NCBI RefSeq assembly: GCF_000772045.1
Contig: NZ_CP009754.1
Coordinates: 3,038,001 to 3,102,000, forward strand
Direction: 5' to 3'
Source of the DNA: Streptomyces sp. CCM_MD2014
Lineage (GTDB): Bacteria; Actinomycetota; Actinomycetes; Streptomycetales; Streptomycetaceae
Length of the DNA: 64,000 nt
Shown here in pieces: positions 17,374 through 24,844 of this stretch (position 1 is its first letter; each line of letters starts with the position of its first letter). Under the pieces are notes generated by a model that did no database searches, was not told where the DNA came from, and worked only from the letters and a program-made list of their open reading frames with translations. Both the position numbers and the translations under genes were made by a program.

Positions 17374-18690
17374 ATGACCGTGAACCCCGCGCACACCACC
17401 CTCTGGCCCGCCCCGCACGCGAGCGGAGCCGTCGACGCGACCGTCCACGTGCCCGGGTCCAAGTCGGTCACCAACCGCGCCCTGGTACTGGCCGCCCTCG
17501 CCTCCGAACCCGGCTGGCTGCGCCGCCCGCTGCGCTCCCGCGACACCGTGCTGATGGCCGGGGCGCTGCGCGCGATGGGCGTCGAGATCGAGGAGGGCGT
17601 CGGCCCGGACGGCACGGGCGAGTTCTGGCGGGTCATCCCGGCGGGCCTGCGCGGCCCGGCCACGGTCGACGTCGGCAACGCCGGCACGGTGATGCGCTTC
17701 CTGCCGCCGGTCGCCACGCTCGCCGACGGTCCCGTCCGCTTCGACGGCGACCCGCGTTCGTACGAGCGTCCGCTGCACGGCGTGATCGACGCGCTGCGCG
17801 TGCTGGGCGCCCGGATCGACGACGACGGACGGGGCTCCCTGCCGCTGACCGTGCAGGGCGGCGGCGCCCTGGAGGGCGGACCGGTCGAGATCGACGCGTC
17901 GTCCTCCTCGCAGTTCGTCAGTGCCCTGCTGCTGTCCGGGCCGCGCTTCAACCAGGGCGTCGAAGTGCGCCACACCGGCTCCGCGCTGCCGTCCATGCCG
18001 CACATCCGGATGACCGTCGACATGCTGCGCGCGGTCGGCGCCCAGGTCGACACCCCGGAGTCCGGCGGCGAGCCGAACGTCTGGCGGGTCACGCCGGGCG
18101 CGCTGCTCGGCCGGGACCTCACCATCGAACCGGACCTGTCGAACGCCCAGCCCTTCCTCGCGGCGGCGCTGGTGACCGGCGGCAAGGTGGTGATCCCCGA
18201 CTGGCCGTCCCGCACCACGCAGCCCGGTGACCGGCTGCGCGAGATCTTCACCGAGATGGGCGGTTCCTGCGAACTGACGGACTTCGGGCTCGTGTTCACG
18301 GGATCGGGAGCGATCCACGGCATCGACGTCGACCTGAGCGAGGTGGGCGAGCTGACCCCGGGGATCGCGGCCGTCGCCGCCCTCGCGGACTCCCCCTCCA
18401 CCCTGCGGGGCGTGGCCCACCTGCGGCTGCACGAGACGGACCGGCTGGCCGCGCTCACCAAGGAGATCAACGAACTCGGCGGTGACGTCACCGAGACCGC
18501 CGACGGCCTGCACATCCGCCCGCGCCGGCTGCACGGCGGCGTGTTCCACACCTACGAGGACCACCGCATGGCCACCGCCGGCGCCGTCATCGGCCTCGCG
18601 GTCGAGGGCGTGGAGATCGAGAACGTGGCGACCACCGCCAAGACCCTGCCCGACTTCCCCGACCTGTGGACCGGGATGCTCGGGGCATAG
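17374..18690 (+). CDS. aroA: 3-phosphoshikimate 1-carboxyvinyltransferase (EPSP synthase)
   Basis: 438-residue shikimate-pathway enzyme joining shikimate-3-phosphate and phosphoenolpyruvate, leading to chorismate and the aromatic amino acids. Conserved blocks are visible: [17 protein letters not shown] (PEP/S3P loop), [24 protein letters not shown] and [13 protein letters not shown]. The length is normal. The ATG at 17374 follows GTGGGG; upstream in-frame codons give an atypical basic leader. It is 12 bases upstream of rsgA, so they form an operon; the same adjacency near SigR/SigH loci is seen in other actinobacteria. Confidence 0.96.
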   Translation: MTVNPAHTTLWPAPHASGAVDATVHVPGSKSVTNRALVLAALASEPGWLRRPLRSRDTVLMAGALRAMGVEIEEGVGPDGTGEFWRVIPAGLRGPATVDVGNAGTVMRFLPPVATLADGPVRFDGDPRSYERPLHGVIDALRVLGARIDDDGRGSLPLTVQGGGALEGGPVEIDASSSSQFVSALLLSGPRFNQGVEVRHTGSALPSMPHIRMTVDMLRAVGAQVDTPESGGEPNVWRVTPGALLGRDLTIEPDLSNAQPFLAAALVTGGKVVIPDWPSRTTQPGDRLREIFTEMGGSCELTDFGLVFTGSGAIHGIDVDLSEVGELTPGIAAVAALADSPSTLRGVAHLRLHETDRLAALTKEINELGGDVTETADGLHIRPRRLHGGVFHTYEDHRMATAGAVIGLAVEGVEIENVATTAKTLPDFPDLWTGMLGA

Positions 18691-18702
18691 GGACGGTCCG
18701 CC

Positions 18703-19716
18703 ATGCGCCGCTACGGCAAGCACACCGACGAGGACGACATCCGCACCCGCCCGAACCGCAAGGGCAACCGGCCGCGCACCCACATCCGGCCCAAGCACGA
18801 GGACGCCGCGGCGGGCCTGGTCCTCACGGTGGACCGCGGCCGGCTGACCTGCCTGGTCGAGGACCGGGTCGTCATGGCGATGAAGGCCCGTGAACTGGGC
18901 CGCAAGGCCGCGGTGGTCGGCGACCGGGTGGCTCTGGTCGGCGACCTGTCCGGCAAGAAGGACACCCTCGCGCGCATCGTCCGCATCGAGGAGCGCACGT
19001 CGGTACTGCGCCGTACGGCGGACGACGACGACCCGTACGAGCGCGTCGTCGTCGCCAACGCCGACCAGCTCGCCATCGTCACCGCTCTCGCCGATCCGGA
19101 GCCGCGCCCCCGCCTCATCGACCGCTGCCTGGTCGCGGCGTTCGACGGCGGCCTCACCCCGCTGCTGGTGATGACCAAGTCGGACCTGGCCCCGCCGGAC
19201 GAACTCCTGGAGCTGTACGGCGCCTTGGACATCCCGTACGTCGTCACCAGCCGCGAGGGCCTGGAGAACGGCGCCGCCGCGGACCTTGTGCGCGAGCACC
19301 TGGACGGCAGGATCACCGCCTTCGTCGGCCACTCCGGCGTCGGCAAGACGACCCTCGTCAACACCCTGGTGCCCGAGGACCGCCGCCGGGTGACGGGCCA
19401 CGTCAACGCGGTGACGGGGCGCGGCCGGCACACCACGACCTCGGCGCTCGCCCTGCCGCTGTCCTCGGCCGAGGGCGGCTGGGTCGTCGACACCCCGGGC
19501 GTACGGTCGTTCGGGCTGGCCCACATCGACCCGTCCCGGGTGATCAACGCCTTCCCCGACCTGGTGCCGGGCACCGAGGGCTGCCCGCGCGCGTGCAGTC
19601 ACGACGAGCCCGACTGCGCGCTGGACGCCTGGGTCGCCGAGGGGCACGCCGACCCGGCGCGGCTGTACTCCCTGCGCCGGCTGTTGTCGACACGGGAACG
19701 CAAGGAAGGCGACTGA
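18703..19716 (+). CDS. rsgA: RsgA, ribosome small-subunit-dependent GTPase
   Basis: 337-residue circularly permuted GTPase that proofreads late 30S ribosome assembly. An OB-fold (residues about 35-95) precedes the GTPase motifs in permuted order: G4 TKSD, then G1 GHSGVGKTTLVNTLVP, then G3 DTPGVRSFG. The C-terminal zinc finger is seen as CPRACSHDEPDC. The basic N-terminal 30 residues (HTDEDDIRTRPNRKGNRPRT) are typical of the actinobacterial form. Second gene of the aroA operon. Confidence 0.95.
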   Translation: MRRYGKHTDEDDIRTRPNRKGNRPRTHIRPKHEDAAAGLVLTVDRGRLTCLVEDRVVMAMKARELGRKAAVVGDRVALVGDLSGKKDTLARIVRIEERTSVLRRTADDDDPYERVVVANADQLAIVTALADPEPRPRLIDRCLVAAFDGGLTPLLVMTKSDLAPPDELLELYGALDIPYVVTSREGLENGAAADLVREHLDGRITAFVGHSGVGKTTLVNTLVPEDRRRVTGHVNAVTGRGRHTTTSALALPLSSAEGGWVVDTPGVRSFGLAHIDPSRVINAFPDLVPGTEGCPRACSHDEPDCALDAWVAEGHADPARLYSLRRLLSTRERKEGD

Positions 19717-19791
19717 CCACCGCGTTGTTTGCCGTGCGGTGCGGCCGGTAAGTGCATAATCGCACCAAGCCGGAACCAAGCCCGAGCAAAA

Positions 19792-19812
19792 CCCGGCGAA
19801 GTCGTCGCCGGG
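19792..19812 (+). terminator. Strong hairpin between rsgA and the SMR gene
   Basis: CCCGGCGA (19792-19799) pairs perfectly with TCGCCGGG (19805-19812) over a 5-base loop, 76 bases after the rsgA stop and 115 before the exporter start. No U-run follows. It is either the rsgA-operon terminator or part of the exporter leader. Confidence 0.5.
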
Positions 19813-19926
19813 CGAGGTCGCTTGCCGGGCGGGGTCATTGCCGGACGAAGCCACTGACCGACACGGACGCCTGCTCGGCACCGGCCGACGCAGCGGTCAC
19901 GGTACGGGACTACGGGAGGACGAGAC

Positions 19927-20250
19927 ATGGCGTGGCTGCTGGTCATAGTGGCCGGAGTGCTCGAGACCGGCTTCGCCGTCTGTCTGAAGCTGTCGCACGG
20001 ATTCACCCGGCTCTGGCCCACCATCGCCTTCTGCGCCTTCGCGCTGGGCAGTTTCGGGCTGCTGACCATGTCCCTGAAGAAGCTCGACGTCGGTCCCGCC
20101 TACGCGGTGTGGACCGGCATCGGCGCGGCGGGCACCGCCATCTACGGCATGGTCTTCCTCGGCGACCTGGTCTCGACCCTGAAGATCGTCTCGATCAGCC
20201 TCGTCATCATCGGTGTGATCGGGCTGCAACTGTCGGGCTCGGCCCACTGA
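19927..20250 (+). CDS. SMR-family exporter, Gdx/SugE type
   Basis: 107-residue four-helix membrane protein of the small multidrug resistance family, working as an antiparallel dimer. The essential glutamate is in the first helix (GVLETGFAV, Glu13), and helix 4 (LKIVSISLVIIGVIGLQLSG) is typical. SugE-like members mostly export guanidinium rather than bulky drugs; this protein resembles that group by eye, but discrimination needs an alignment. I looked for a guanidine riboswitch upstream and could not find a convincing one. It converges with the TetR gene, 11 bases apart. Confidence 0.88.
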   Translation: MAWLLVIVAGVLETGFAVCLKLSHGFTRLWPTIAFCAFALGSFGLLTMSLKKLDVGPAYAVWTGIGAAGTAIYGMVFLGDLVSTLKIVSISLVIIGVIGLQLSGSAH

Positions 20251-20261
20251 CCCGCGCGCCG

Positions 20262-20867
20262 CTACGCCGTCAGCCGGGAGGGCAGGGCGCTGCGCAGCAG
20301 GTCGGCCACTCCTCCCTGGGCCGGCGGTGCCGCGACGCAGGAGAGGGCGAGCCGGACGGCCAGTTCGCAGGAGCGGGCCAGTTCGGCGACGTCCGGCGGC
20401 GGGCCCGCTCCGTGGAGCACGGCCACGGCACGGTCGCGGACGAGGCTCACCAGGTCGCCGGGCGAGGGCAGCGGACCGTCGGCCCGCCGCTGGGCCGGCA
20501 CGGCGGAGGAGGAGGGCACCGCCGTCAGGGCCGGTGAGGGCAGCCGCTCGCTCCAGCAACCGGTGAGCATGGCCCGGACCAGCGCGTTGTCGTGAGCCGC
20601 CGACATCATCCACTCGGCGGTCGCGGCGAGCCGCTCGCAGGGGTCGCCGGCCCCGGACAGTGCCCGGTCCACTCCCGCGAGATAGCCGTCGGCCTCGCGC
20701 CTCACCAGTGCCCGGGCGAGGCCCTCCTTGCTGCCGAACTCGTTGTAGAGCGTCTGCCGGGACACCCCGGCGGAGGCCGCCACGTCCACCATCCGCACGG
20801 CGGACCACGGCCGGCGCGCCAGCGCCGTGTACGCGGCGTCGAGCAGGGACTCCCGGGCTGCAGGCAC
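20262..20867 (-). CDS. TetR-family transcriptional regulator
   Basis: 201-residue repressor with an N-terminal helix-turn-helix (VRMVDVAASAGVSRQTLYNEFGSKEGLARAL) and an all-helical ligand/dimer domain. The GTG at 20867 is chosen since AGGGAGG precedes it by 6 bases and the helix-turn-helix then begins at the usual distance; longer in-frame starts run through the operator repeats. Two copies of an 11-bp palindrome lie directly upstream, pointing to autoregulation. Likely targets are itself, hisN or the convergent SMR exporter; none is proven. Confidence 0.88.
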   Translation of the reverse strand: MPAARESLLDAAYTALARRPWSAVRMVDVAASAGVSRQTLYNEFGSKEGLARALVRREADGYLAGVDRALSGAGDPCERLAATAEWMMSAAHDNALVRAMLTGCWSERLPSPALTAVPSSSAVPAQRRADGPLPSPGDLVSLVRDRAVAVLHGAGPPPDVAELARSCELAVRLALSCVAAPPAQGGVADLLRSALPSRLTA

Positions 20868-20882
20868 CCTCGCCTCCCTCGG

Positions 20883-20926
20883 GCCGAGCGACTCGCTGCC
20901 AGTCGTGCCGAGCGACTCGCTGCCAG
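20883..20926. promoter_or_regulatory. Doubled palindromic operator candidate upstream of tetR and hisN
   Basis: The 20-base sequence GCCGAGCGACTCGCTGCCAG occurs twice, at 20883-20902 and 20907-20926, a 24-bp period. Each copy contains the perfect palindrome AGCGACTCGCT (20887-20897 and 20911-20921). The position, 16 bases before the TetR start and between divergent genes, is classical for a TetR operator bound by two dimers. Confidence 0.6.
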
Positions 20927-21060
20927 ATTTGACGGGTATGCGGGCACTGTCAAGGGTTCTCGCACCCGCCGGGCGGGGCCTCGCACCGCATTCCCGCGCT
21001 CCGCCACGCCCGCCAAACCCCTGGTGGCCCCGGCCCGCCCGGGACAGATAGCGTGACGGC

Positions 21061-21861
21061 ATGCCCGACTACCTCGACGACCTCCGCCTCGCCCACGTGC
21101 TCGCCGACGCCGCCGACGCCGCGACGATGGACCGCTTCAAGGCACTCGACCTGAAGGTCGAGACGAAGCCGGACATGACCCCGGTGAGCGAGGCGGACAA
21201 GGCCGCCGAGGAACTCATCCGCGGTCACCTCGCCCGCGCCCGCCCCCGTGACTCGGTCCACGGCGAGGAGTTCGGCGTGGCGGGCACCGGCCCGCGCCGC
21301 TGGGTGATCGACCCGATCGACGGCACCAAGAACTACGTGCGGGGCGTCCCCGTCTGGGCCACCCTCATCGCGCTGATGGAGGCGAAGGAGGGCGGCTACC
21401 AGCCGGTCGTCGGGCTCGTCTCGGCGCCCGCCCTCGGCCGGCGCTGGTGGGCGGTGCAGGACCACGGCGCGTTCACCGGCCGCAGCCTGACCTCCGCCTC
21501 CCGGCTCCACGTCTCCCAGGTCTCCACGCTCTCCGACGCCTCATTCGCGTACTCCTCGCTGAGCGGCTGGGAGGAGCAGGGCCGCCTCGACGGCTTCCTC
21601 GACCTGACCCGCGAGGTGTGGCGCACGCGCGCGTACGGCGACTTCTGGCCGTACATGATGGTCGCCGAGGGCTCCGTCGACATCTGCGCCGAACCCGAGC
21701 TCTCCCTCTGGGACATGGCGGCGAACGCGATCATCGTCACGGAGGCCGGCGGCACCTTCACCGGTCTCGACGGCCGCCCCGGCCCGCACGGCGGCAACGC
21801 GGCGGCGTCGAACGGCCGGCTCCACGACGAGTTGCTCGGTTACCTCAACCAGCGCTACTGA
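21061..21861 (+). CDS. hisN: Histidinol-phosphatase, inositol-monophosphatase family
   Basis: 266-residue metal-dependent phosphatase of the IMPase fold. Metal-binding motifs are present: HGEEFG (Glu), [12 protein letters not shown] and the C-terminal [17 protein letters not shown] (WDxAA). The S. coelicolor orthologue is the histidinol-phosphate phosphatase of histidine synthesis, standing apart from the other his genes as here. IMPase members overlap in substrate use, so the name leans on close resemblance. A -10-like TAGCGT lies only 8 bases before the ATG, so the transcript may be leaderless. Divergent from the TetR gene. Confidence 0.88.
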   Translation: MPDYLDDLRLAHVLADAADAATMDRFKALDLKVETKPDMTPVSEADKAAEELIRGHLARARPRDSVHGEEFGVAGTGPRRWVIDPIDGTKNYVRGVPVWATLIALMEAKEGGYQPVVGLVSAPALGRRWWAVQDHGAFTGRSLTSASRLHVSQVSTLSDASFAYSSLSGWEEQGRLDGFLDLTREVWRTRAYGDFWPYMMVAEGSVDICAEPELSLWDMAANAIIVTEAGGTFTGLDGRPGPHGGNAAASNGRLHDELLGYLNQRY

Positions 21862-21947
21862 GCGCCCGCCGACTCGCCCTCCGCGCCCCCTTGTTGACCC
21901 CCGCTTTACCTGCCACTCTGAGAGTTCCCCCACTTGTGAACTTGTGA

Positions 21948-21969
21948 ATCCATGAACTAACTCATGGAT
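21948..21969. promoter_or_regulatory. Inverted repeat in the CBS gene leader
   Basis: ATCCATGA-ACTAAC-TCATGGAT is an 8-bp perfect inverted repeat with a 6-bp spacer, 25 bases before the CBS start. It is preceded by two direct CTTGTGAA copies (21934-21948). The A/T-richness stands out from the surroundings. It could be an operator or an mRNA hairpin near the ribosome site. Confidence 0.4.
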
Positions 21970-21993
21970 CACCGGCAGGAGGTGGCTCCACCC

Positions 21994-22401
21994 ATGCTCG
22001 TCCGCGAAGTCATGAGCACGGTCGTCCTCACCATCGGTCCCGCCCACACGCTCCGCCAGGCCGCCGCCCTGATGTCCGCCCGCCGCGTCGGGGCGGCGGT
22101 GGTCTACGACCCCGACGCCGACGGCATCGGCATCCTCACCGAACGCGACGTCCTGGTCTCCGTGGGCCGGGGCCAGGACCCGGACGCCGAGCGCGCCCAC
22201 GGCCACACCACCACCGACGTCGTCTTCGCCGCACCGACCTGGACCGTGGAGGAGGCGGCGGCCGCGATGGCACACGGCGGCTTCCGCCACCTCATCGTCC
22301 TGGACGGCGGTGAGCCCGTCGGCATCGTCTCGGTGCGCGACATCATCCGCCGCTGGGCGCCGGCCCGCGCCCCGCATCCCGCACCGGTGGTGACCGCCTG
22401 A
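21994..22401 (+). CDS. Two-CBS-domain protein
   Basis: 135-residue protein made only of a tandem CBS (Bateman) pair: residues about 3-60 (LVREVMSTVVLTIGPAHTLR, GILTERDVLVSV) and 70-125 (AAPTWTVEEAAAAMAHGGF, GIVSVRDIIRRW). Such modules bind adenosine nucleotides and act as energy or redox sensors. ATG at 21994 is preferred to 21964, as GGAGGTGG sits between them at a good distance. It is a single-gene unit convergent with the catalase gene. The partner protein is unknown. Confidence 0.85.
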   Translation: MLVREVMSTVVLTIGPAHTLRQAAALMSARRVGAAVVYDPDADGIGILTERDVLVSVGRGQDPDAERAHGHTTTDVVFAAPTWTVEEAAAAMAHGGFRHLIVLDGGEPVGIVSVRDIIRRWAPARAPHPAPVVTA

Positions 22402-22472
22402 CGGAACGGAGCGACGTACGCACGGCCGACCGGGACGCACAGTGGACCGGGACACACGATTCGTACGACAAA

Positions 22473-22505
22473 CGGGCCGGACCCCCTTCCCGGGGATCCG
22501 GCCCG
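22473..22505. terminator. Bidirectional terminator between CBS and catalase genes
   Basis: CGGGCCGGA (22473-22481) pairs with TCCGGCCCG (22497-22505), with an inner CCCC/GGGG stem, between two convergent stop codons. Confidence 0.8.
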
Positions 22506-22535
22506 CCGCTACGGCAAGCGGTCCAGTGCTGGATG

Positions 22536-23987
22536 TCAGCCGCGCAGGGCCTGGACCGCGGCCTCCAGCCGCTTGCCGAAGTCACCGTCGGCCTGACGGA
22601 AGTTGTCGATCGCACGCGCGACGATGTCGTCGCGCGAGACACCGGACAGGGCGCCGGCCAGGTTGCCGATCAGCCGTTCCTTCTCCGCCTCGGTCATCAG
22701 CCGGTAGAGGTTGCCCGCCTGGACGAAGTCGTCGTCCTCGGCGTGGGAGGGCGCCTCGGTCTCGCCGGTGACGCCGGAGACCGGGACCGGCTGCCACAGG
22801 GCCCGGTCCGTCTGGAAGGGGCCGCCGAAGCTGTTCGGCTCGTAGTTCTTCGCGCCCTTGTGGCGGCCGTCGTACAGGTGGCCGTCGCGGGAGTTGGTGC
22901 GCGCCACGGTGGCGTGCGGGCGGTTCACCGGCAGCTGGTCGGCGTTGATGCCGACGCGGTAGCGGTGGGCGTCGCCGTACGCGAAGAGGCGGCCCTGGAG
23001 CATCTTGTCCGGGGACGGGCCGATGCCGGGCACGAAGTGCGCGGGGGAGAAGATCGACTGCTCGACCTCGGCGAAGATGTTCTCCGGGTTGCGGTTGAGC
23101 TCCAGCTTGCCGAACCAGACGATCGGGTAGTCCGCGTGCGGCCACACCTTGGTCAGGTCGAACGGGTTGAAGCGGTACGTCGCCGCCTCGGCCACGGGCA
23201 TGATCTGCACGCCGACGGTCCAGGACGGGAAGTCGCCGCGCTCGATGGCCTCGCGCAGGTCGCGCTGGTGGGAGTCGGGGTCCTCACCGGCGAGCCTGTC
23301 GGCCTCCGCCTGGGTGAGGTTCTTGATGCCCTGGTCGGTCTTGAAGTGGTACTTGACCCAGAAGGCCTCGCCCGCCTCGTTGTTCCACTGGAAGGTGTGG
23401 GAGCCGAAGCCGTCCATGTGGCGGTACGACGCCGGAATGCCGCGGTCGCCGAACAGCCAGGTCACCTGGTGCGTCGACTCCGGCGACAGGCTCCAGAAGT
23501 CCCAGACGTTGTCCATCTCGGTCGAGCCCGTGTAGGGGTCGCGCTTCTGGGTGTGGATGAAGTCGGGGAACTTGATGGCGTCCTTGATGAAGAACACCGG
23601 GGTGTTGTTGCCGACGAGGTCGTAGTTGCCCTCCTCGGTGTAGAACTTCAGCGAGAAACCGCGCGGGTCGCGGACGGCGTCCGCGGCGCCCAGGTTGCCG
23701 GCCACCGTGGAGAAGCGGAGGAAGGTCTCCGTCTCCTTGCCGACCTCGGAGAGGAAGGCCGCGCGGGTGTACGGGGTGACGTCGGCGGTGACCGTGAAGG
23801 TGCCGTAGGCGCCGGCACCCCGGGCGTGCACGACGCGCTCCGGGATGCGCTCACGGTTGAAGCGGGCCAGCTTCTCCAGAAGGAGCTGGTCCTGGACGAG
23901 CACGGGGCCGCCGACGCCCGCCGTCTCACTGTTCTGGTTGTCGGCTACGGGAGCACCTGTCTCCGTAGTGAGCGGTCCCTGAGTCAC
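22536..23987 (-). CDS. Monofunctional haem catalase
   Basis: 483-residue small-subunit catalase degrading hydrogen peroxide. The distal site is [20 protein letters not shown] (His), with the catalase stretch [19 protein letters not shown], and the proximal haem tyrosine lies in [17 protein letters not shown] at 23987 has a very good ribosome site, AGGAGGAG, 5 bases upstream; the frame stays open further but the extra residues are not catalase. It is divergent from catR and preceded by the Fur-type palindrome at 24061-24073, so peroxide induction through CatR is expected. Resembles S. coelicolor CatA. Confidence 0.95.
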   Translation of the reverse strand: MTQGPLTTETGAPVADNQNSETAGVGGPVLVQDQLLLEKLARFNRERIPERVVHARGAGAYGTFTVTADVTPYTRAAFLSEVGKETETFLRFSTVAGNLGAADAVRDPRGFSLKFYTEEGNYDLVGNNTPVFFIKDAIKFPDFIHTQKRDPYTGSTEMDNVWDFWSLSPESTHQVTWLFGDRGIPASYRHMDGFGSHTFQWNNEAGEAFWVKYHFKTDQGIKNLTQAEADRLAGEDPDSHQRDLREAIERGDFPSWTVGVQIMPVAEAATYRFNPFDLTKVWPHADYPIVWFGKLELNRNPENIFAEVEQSIFSPAHFVPGIGPSPDKMLQGRLFAYGDAHRYRVGINADQLPVNRPHATVARTNSRDGHLYDGRHKGAKNYEPNSFGGPFQTDRALWQPVPVSGVTGETEAPSHAEDDDFVQAGNLYRLMTEAEKERLIGNLAGALSGVSRDDIVARAIDNFRQADGDFGKRLEAAVQALRG

Positions 23988-24060
23988 GAGCTCCTCCTGT
24001 GCCAGTCCTGGCAGTACTGCACGTTCTGTTCCTTGGCCAATGCCGGTCTCGATCCTACAA

Positions 24061-24073
24061 TAGACAATGTCTA
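24061..24073. promoter_or_regulatory. Candidate CatR (Fur-family) operator
   Basis: TAGACAATGTCTA is a perfect 13-bp palindrome in the A/T-rich catalase-catR intergenic region, 74 bases before the catalase start and 68 before catR. Fur/PerR-type repressors bind such sites; S. coelicolor CatR is known to repress its catalase gene and itself. Confidence 0.65.
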
Positions 24074-24140
24074 AGTCAAGCAAGTCTCCAAAGTCACACC
24101 TGTTCGGGACCTGGTCCCCCTTGCTGTTAGGCTGGTCGGT

Positions 24141-24557
24141 ATGAGTGACCTTCTGGAACGGCTGCGCGGTCGCGGTTGGCGCATGACCGCACAGCGGCGC
24201 GTGGTGGCCGAGGTCCTCGACGGCGAACACGTCCATCTGACGGCCGACGAGGTGCACTCCCGCGCCGTGGACAAGCTCCCCGAGATCTCCCGGGCGACGG
24301 TCTACAACACCCTGGGCGAGCTGGTCTCGCTCGGCGAGGTGCTGGAGGTCGCGACGGACAAGCGCGCCAAGCGCTACGACCCGAACGCCCACCGGCCGCA
24401 CCACCACCTGGTCTGCGCCCAGTGCGGCGCGATCCGCGACGTCCACCCGACCGGAAACCCGCTGGCCGACCTCCCCGACTCCGAGCGCTTCGGCTTCACG
24501 GTGTCGGAGGTCGAGGTGACGTACCGCGGCACCTGCCCGAACTGCGCGGCGGCGTGA
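24141..24557 (+). CDS. catR: CatR, Fur/PerR-family peroxide-responsive repressor
   Basis: 138-residue Fur-family protein. The winged helix ([30 protein letters not shown]) is followed by the metal-binding domain with [13 protein letters not shown] (regulatory histidines and first CxxC) and the second pair CPNC near the C-terminus, forming the structural Zn(Cys)4 site. By family it releases DNA when peroxide oxidises it. Divergent from the catalase gene it should control; 22 bases after it the first tRNA gene region begins. Confidence 0.93.
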   Translation: MSDLLERLRGRGWRMTAQRRVVAEVLDGEHVHLTADEVHSRAVDKLPEISRATVYNTLGELVSLGEVLEVATDKRAKRYDPNAHRPHHHLVCAQCGAIRDVHPTGNPLADLPDSERFGFTVSEVEVTYRGTCPNCAAA

Positions 24558-24607
24558 GCGCGGATTTGCTTCTCGTCTTCGCCTTGACGTAGTGTTCCAT
24601 TCATCGA

Positions 24608-24681
24608 CGCGGGGTGGAGCAGCTCGGTAGCTCGCTGGGCTCATAACCCAGAGGTCGCAGGTTCAAATCCTGTCCCCGCTA
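24608..24681 (+). tRNA. Initiator tRNA-fMet (CAT)
   Basis: A 74-base cloverleaf with anticodon CAT in loop CTCATAA. Initiator marks are present: three G:C pairs at the base of the anticodon stem (GGG/CCC) and a C1:T72 mismatch at the acceptor end. The T-arm is GCAGGTTCAAATCCTGT. CCA is not encoded. It is identical over its whole length to the copy at 26915-26988 on the other strand. Confidence 0.97.
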
Positions 24682-24688
24682 CTGAAGC

Positions 24689-24724
24689 CCTAGGGCCGGA
24701 ATCCACAAGGATTCCGGCCCTAGG
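24689..24724 (+). terminator. Terminator after the first tRNA-fMet
   Basis: A perfect 16-bp stem, CCTAGGGCCGGAATCC with GGATTCCGGCCCTAGG, around a 4-base ACAA loop begins 8 bases after the tRNA. Confidence 0.9.
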
Positions 24725-24844
24725 TGTAGCTGCGGGCAGTCGTGCCGCTGGGGCGGCACGGGCGGGCCCGGCAAGACCGGCCCGCTCACCCCAGTCCCCC
24801 CAGCGCCACGACACCTTCGAGAGGCGCCCCAGCTCAGCGCAGCA

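Noticed and set aside
16960..19881. Very long open frame of 973 codons on the minus strand across aroA and rsgA
   Set aside because: It is antisense to two certain genes and its translation is Arg/Gly/Val-rich without domains; it follows from the G/C-rich third codon positions of the real genes. The same holds for other long antisense frames (for example opposite nrdA, uvrD2 and adnAB).
19850..19926. Guanidine riboswitch before the SMR exporter
   Set aside because: ACGG/ACGA stretches occur, but I could not form the required paired stems around them or find the ykkC core.
22536..24644. Catalase with a 219-residue N-terminal extension
   Set aside because: The extension lies over catR on the opposite strand and the operator; the GTG at 23987 has an excellent ribosome site and gives a normal catalase.
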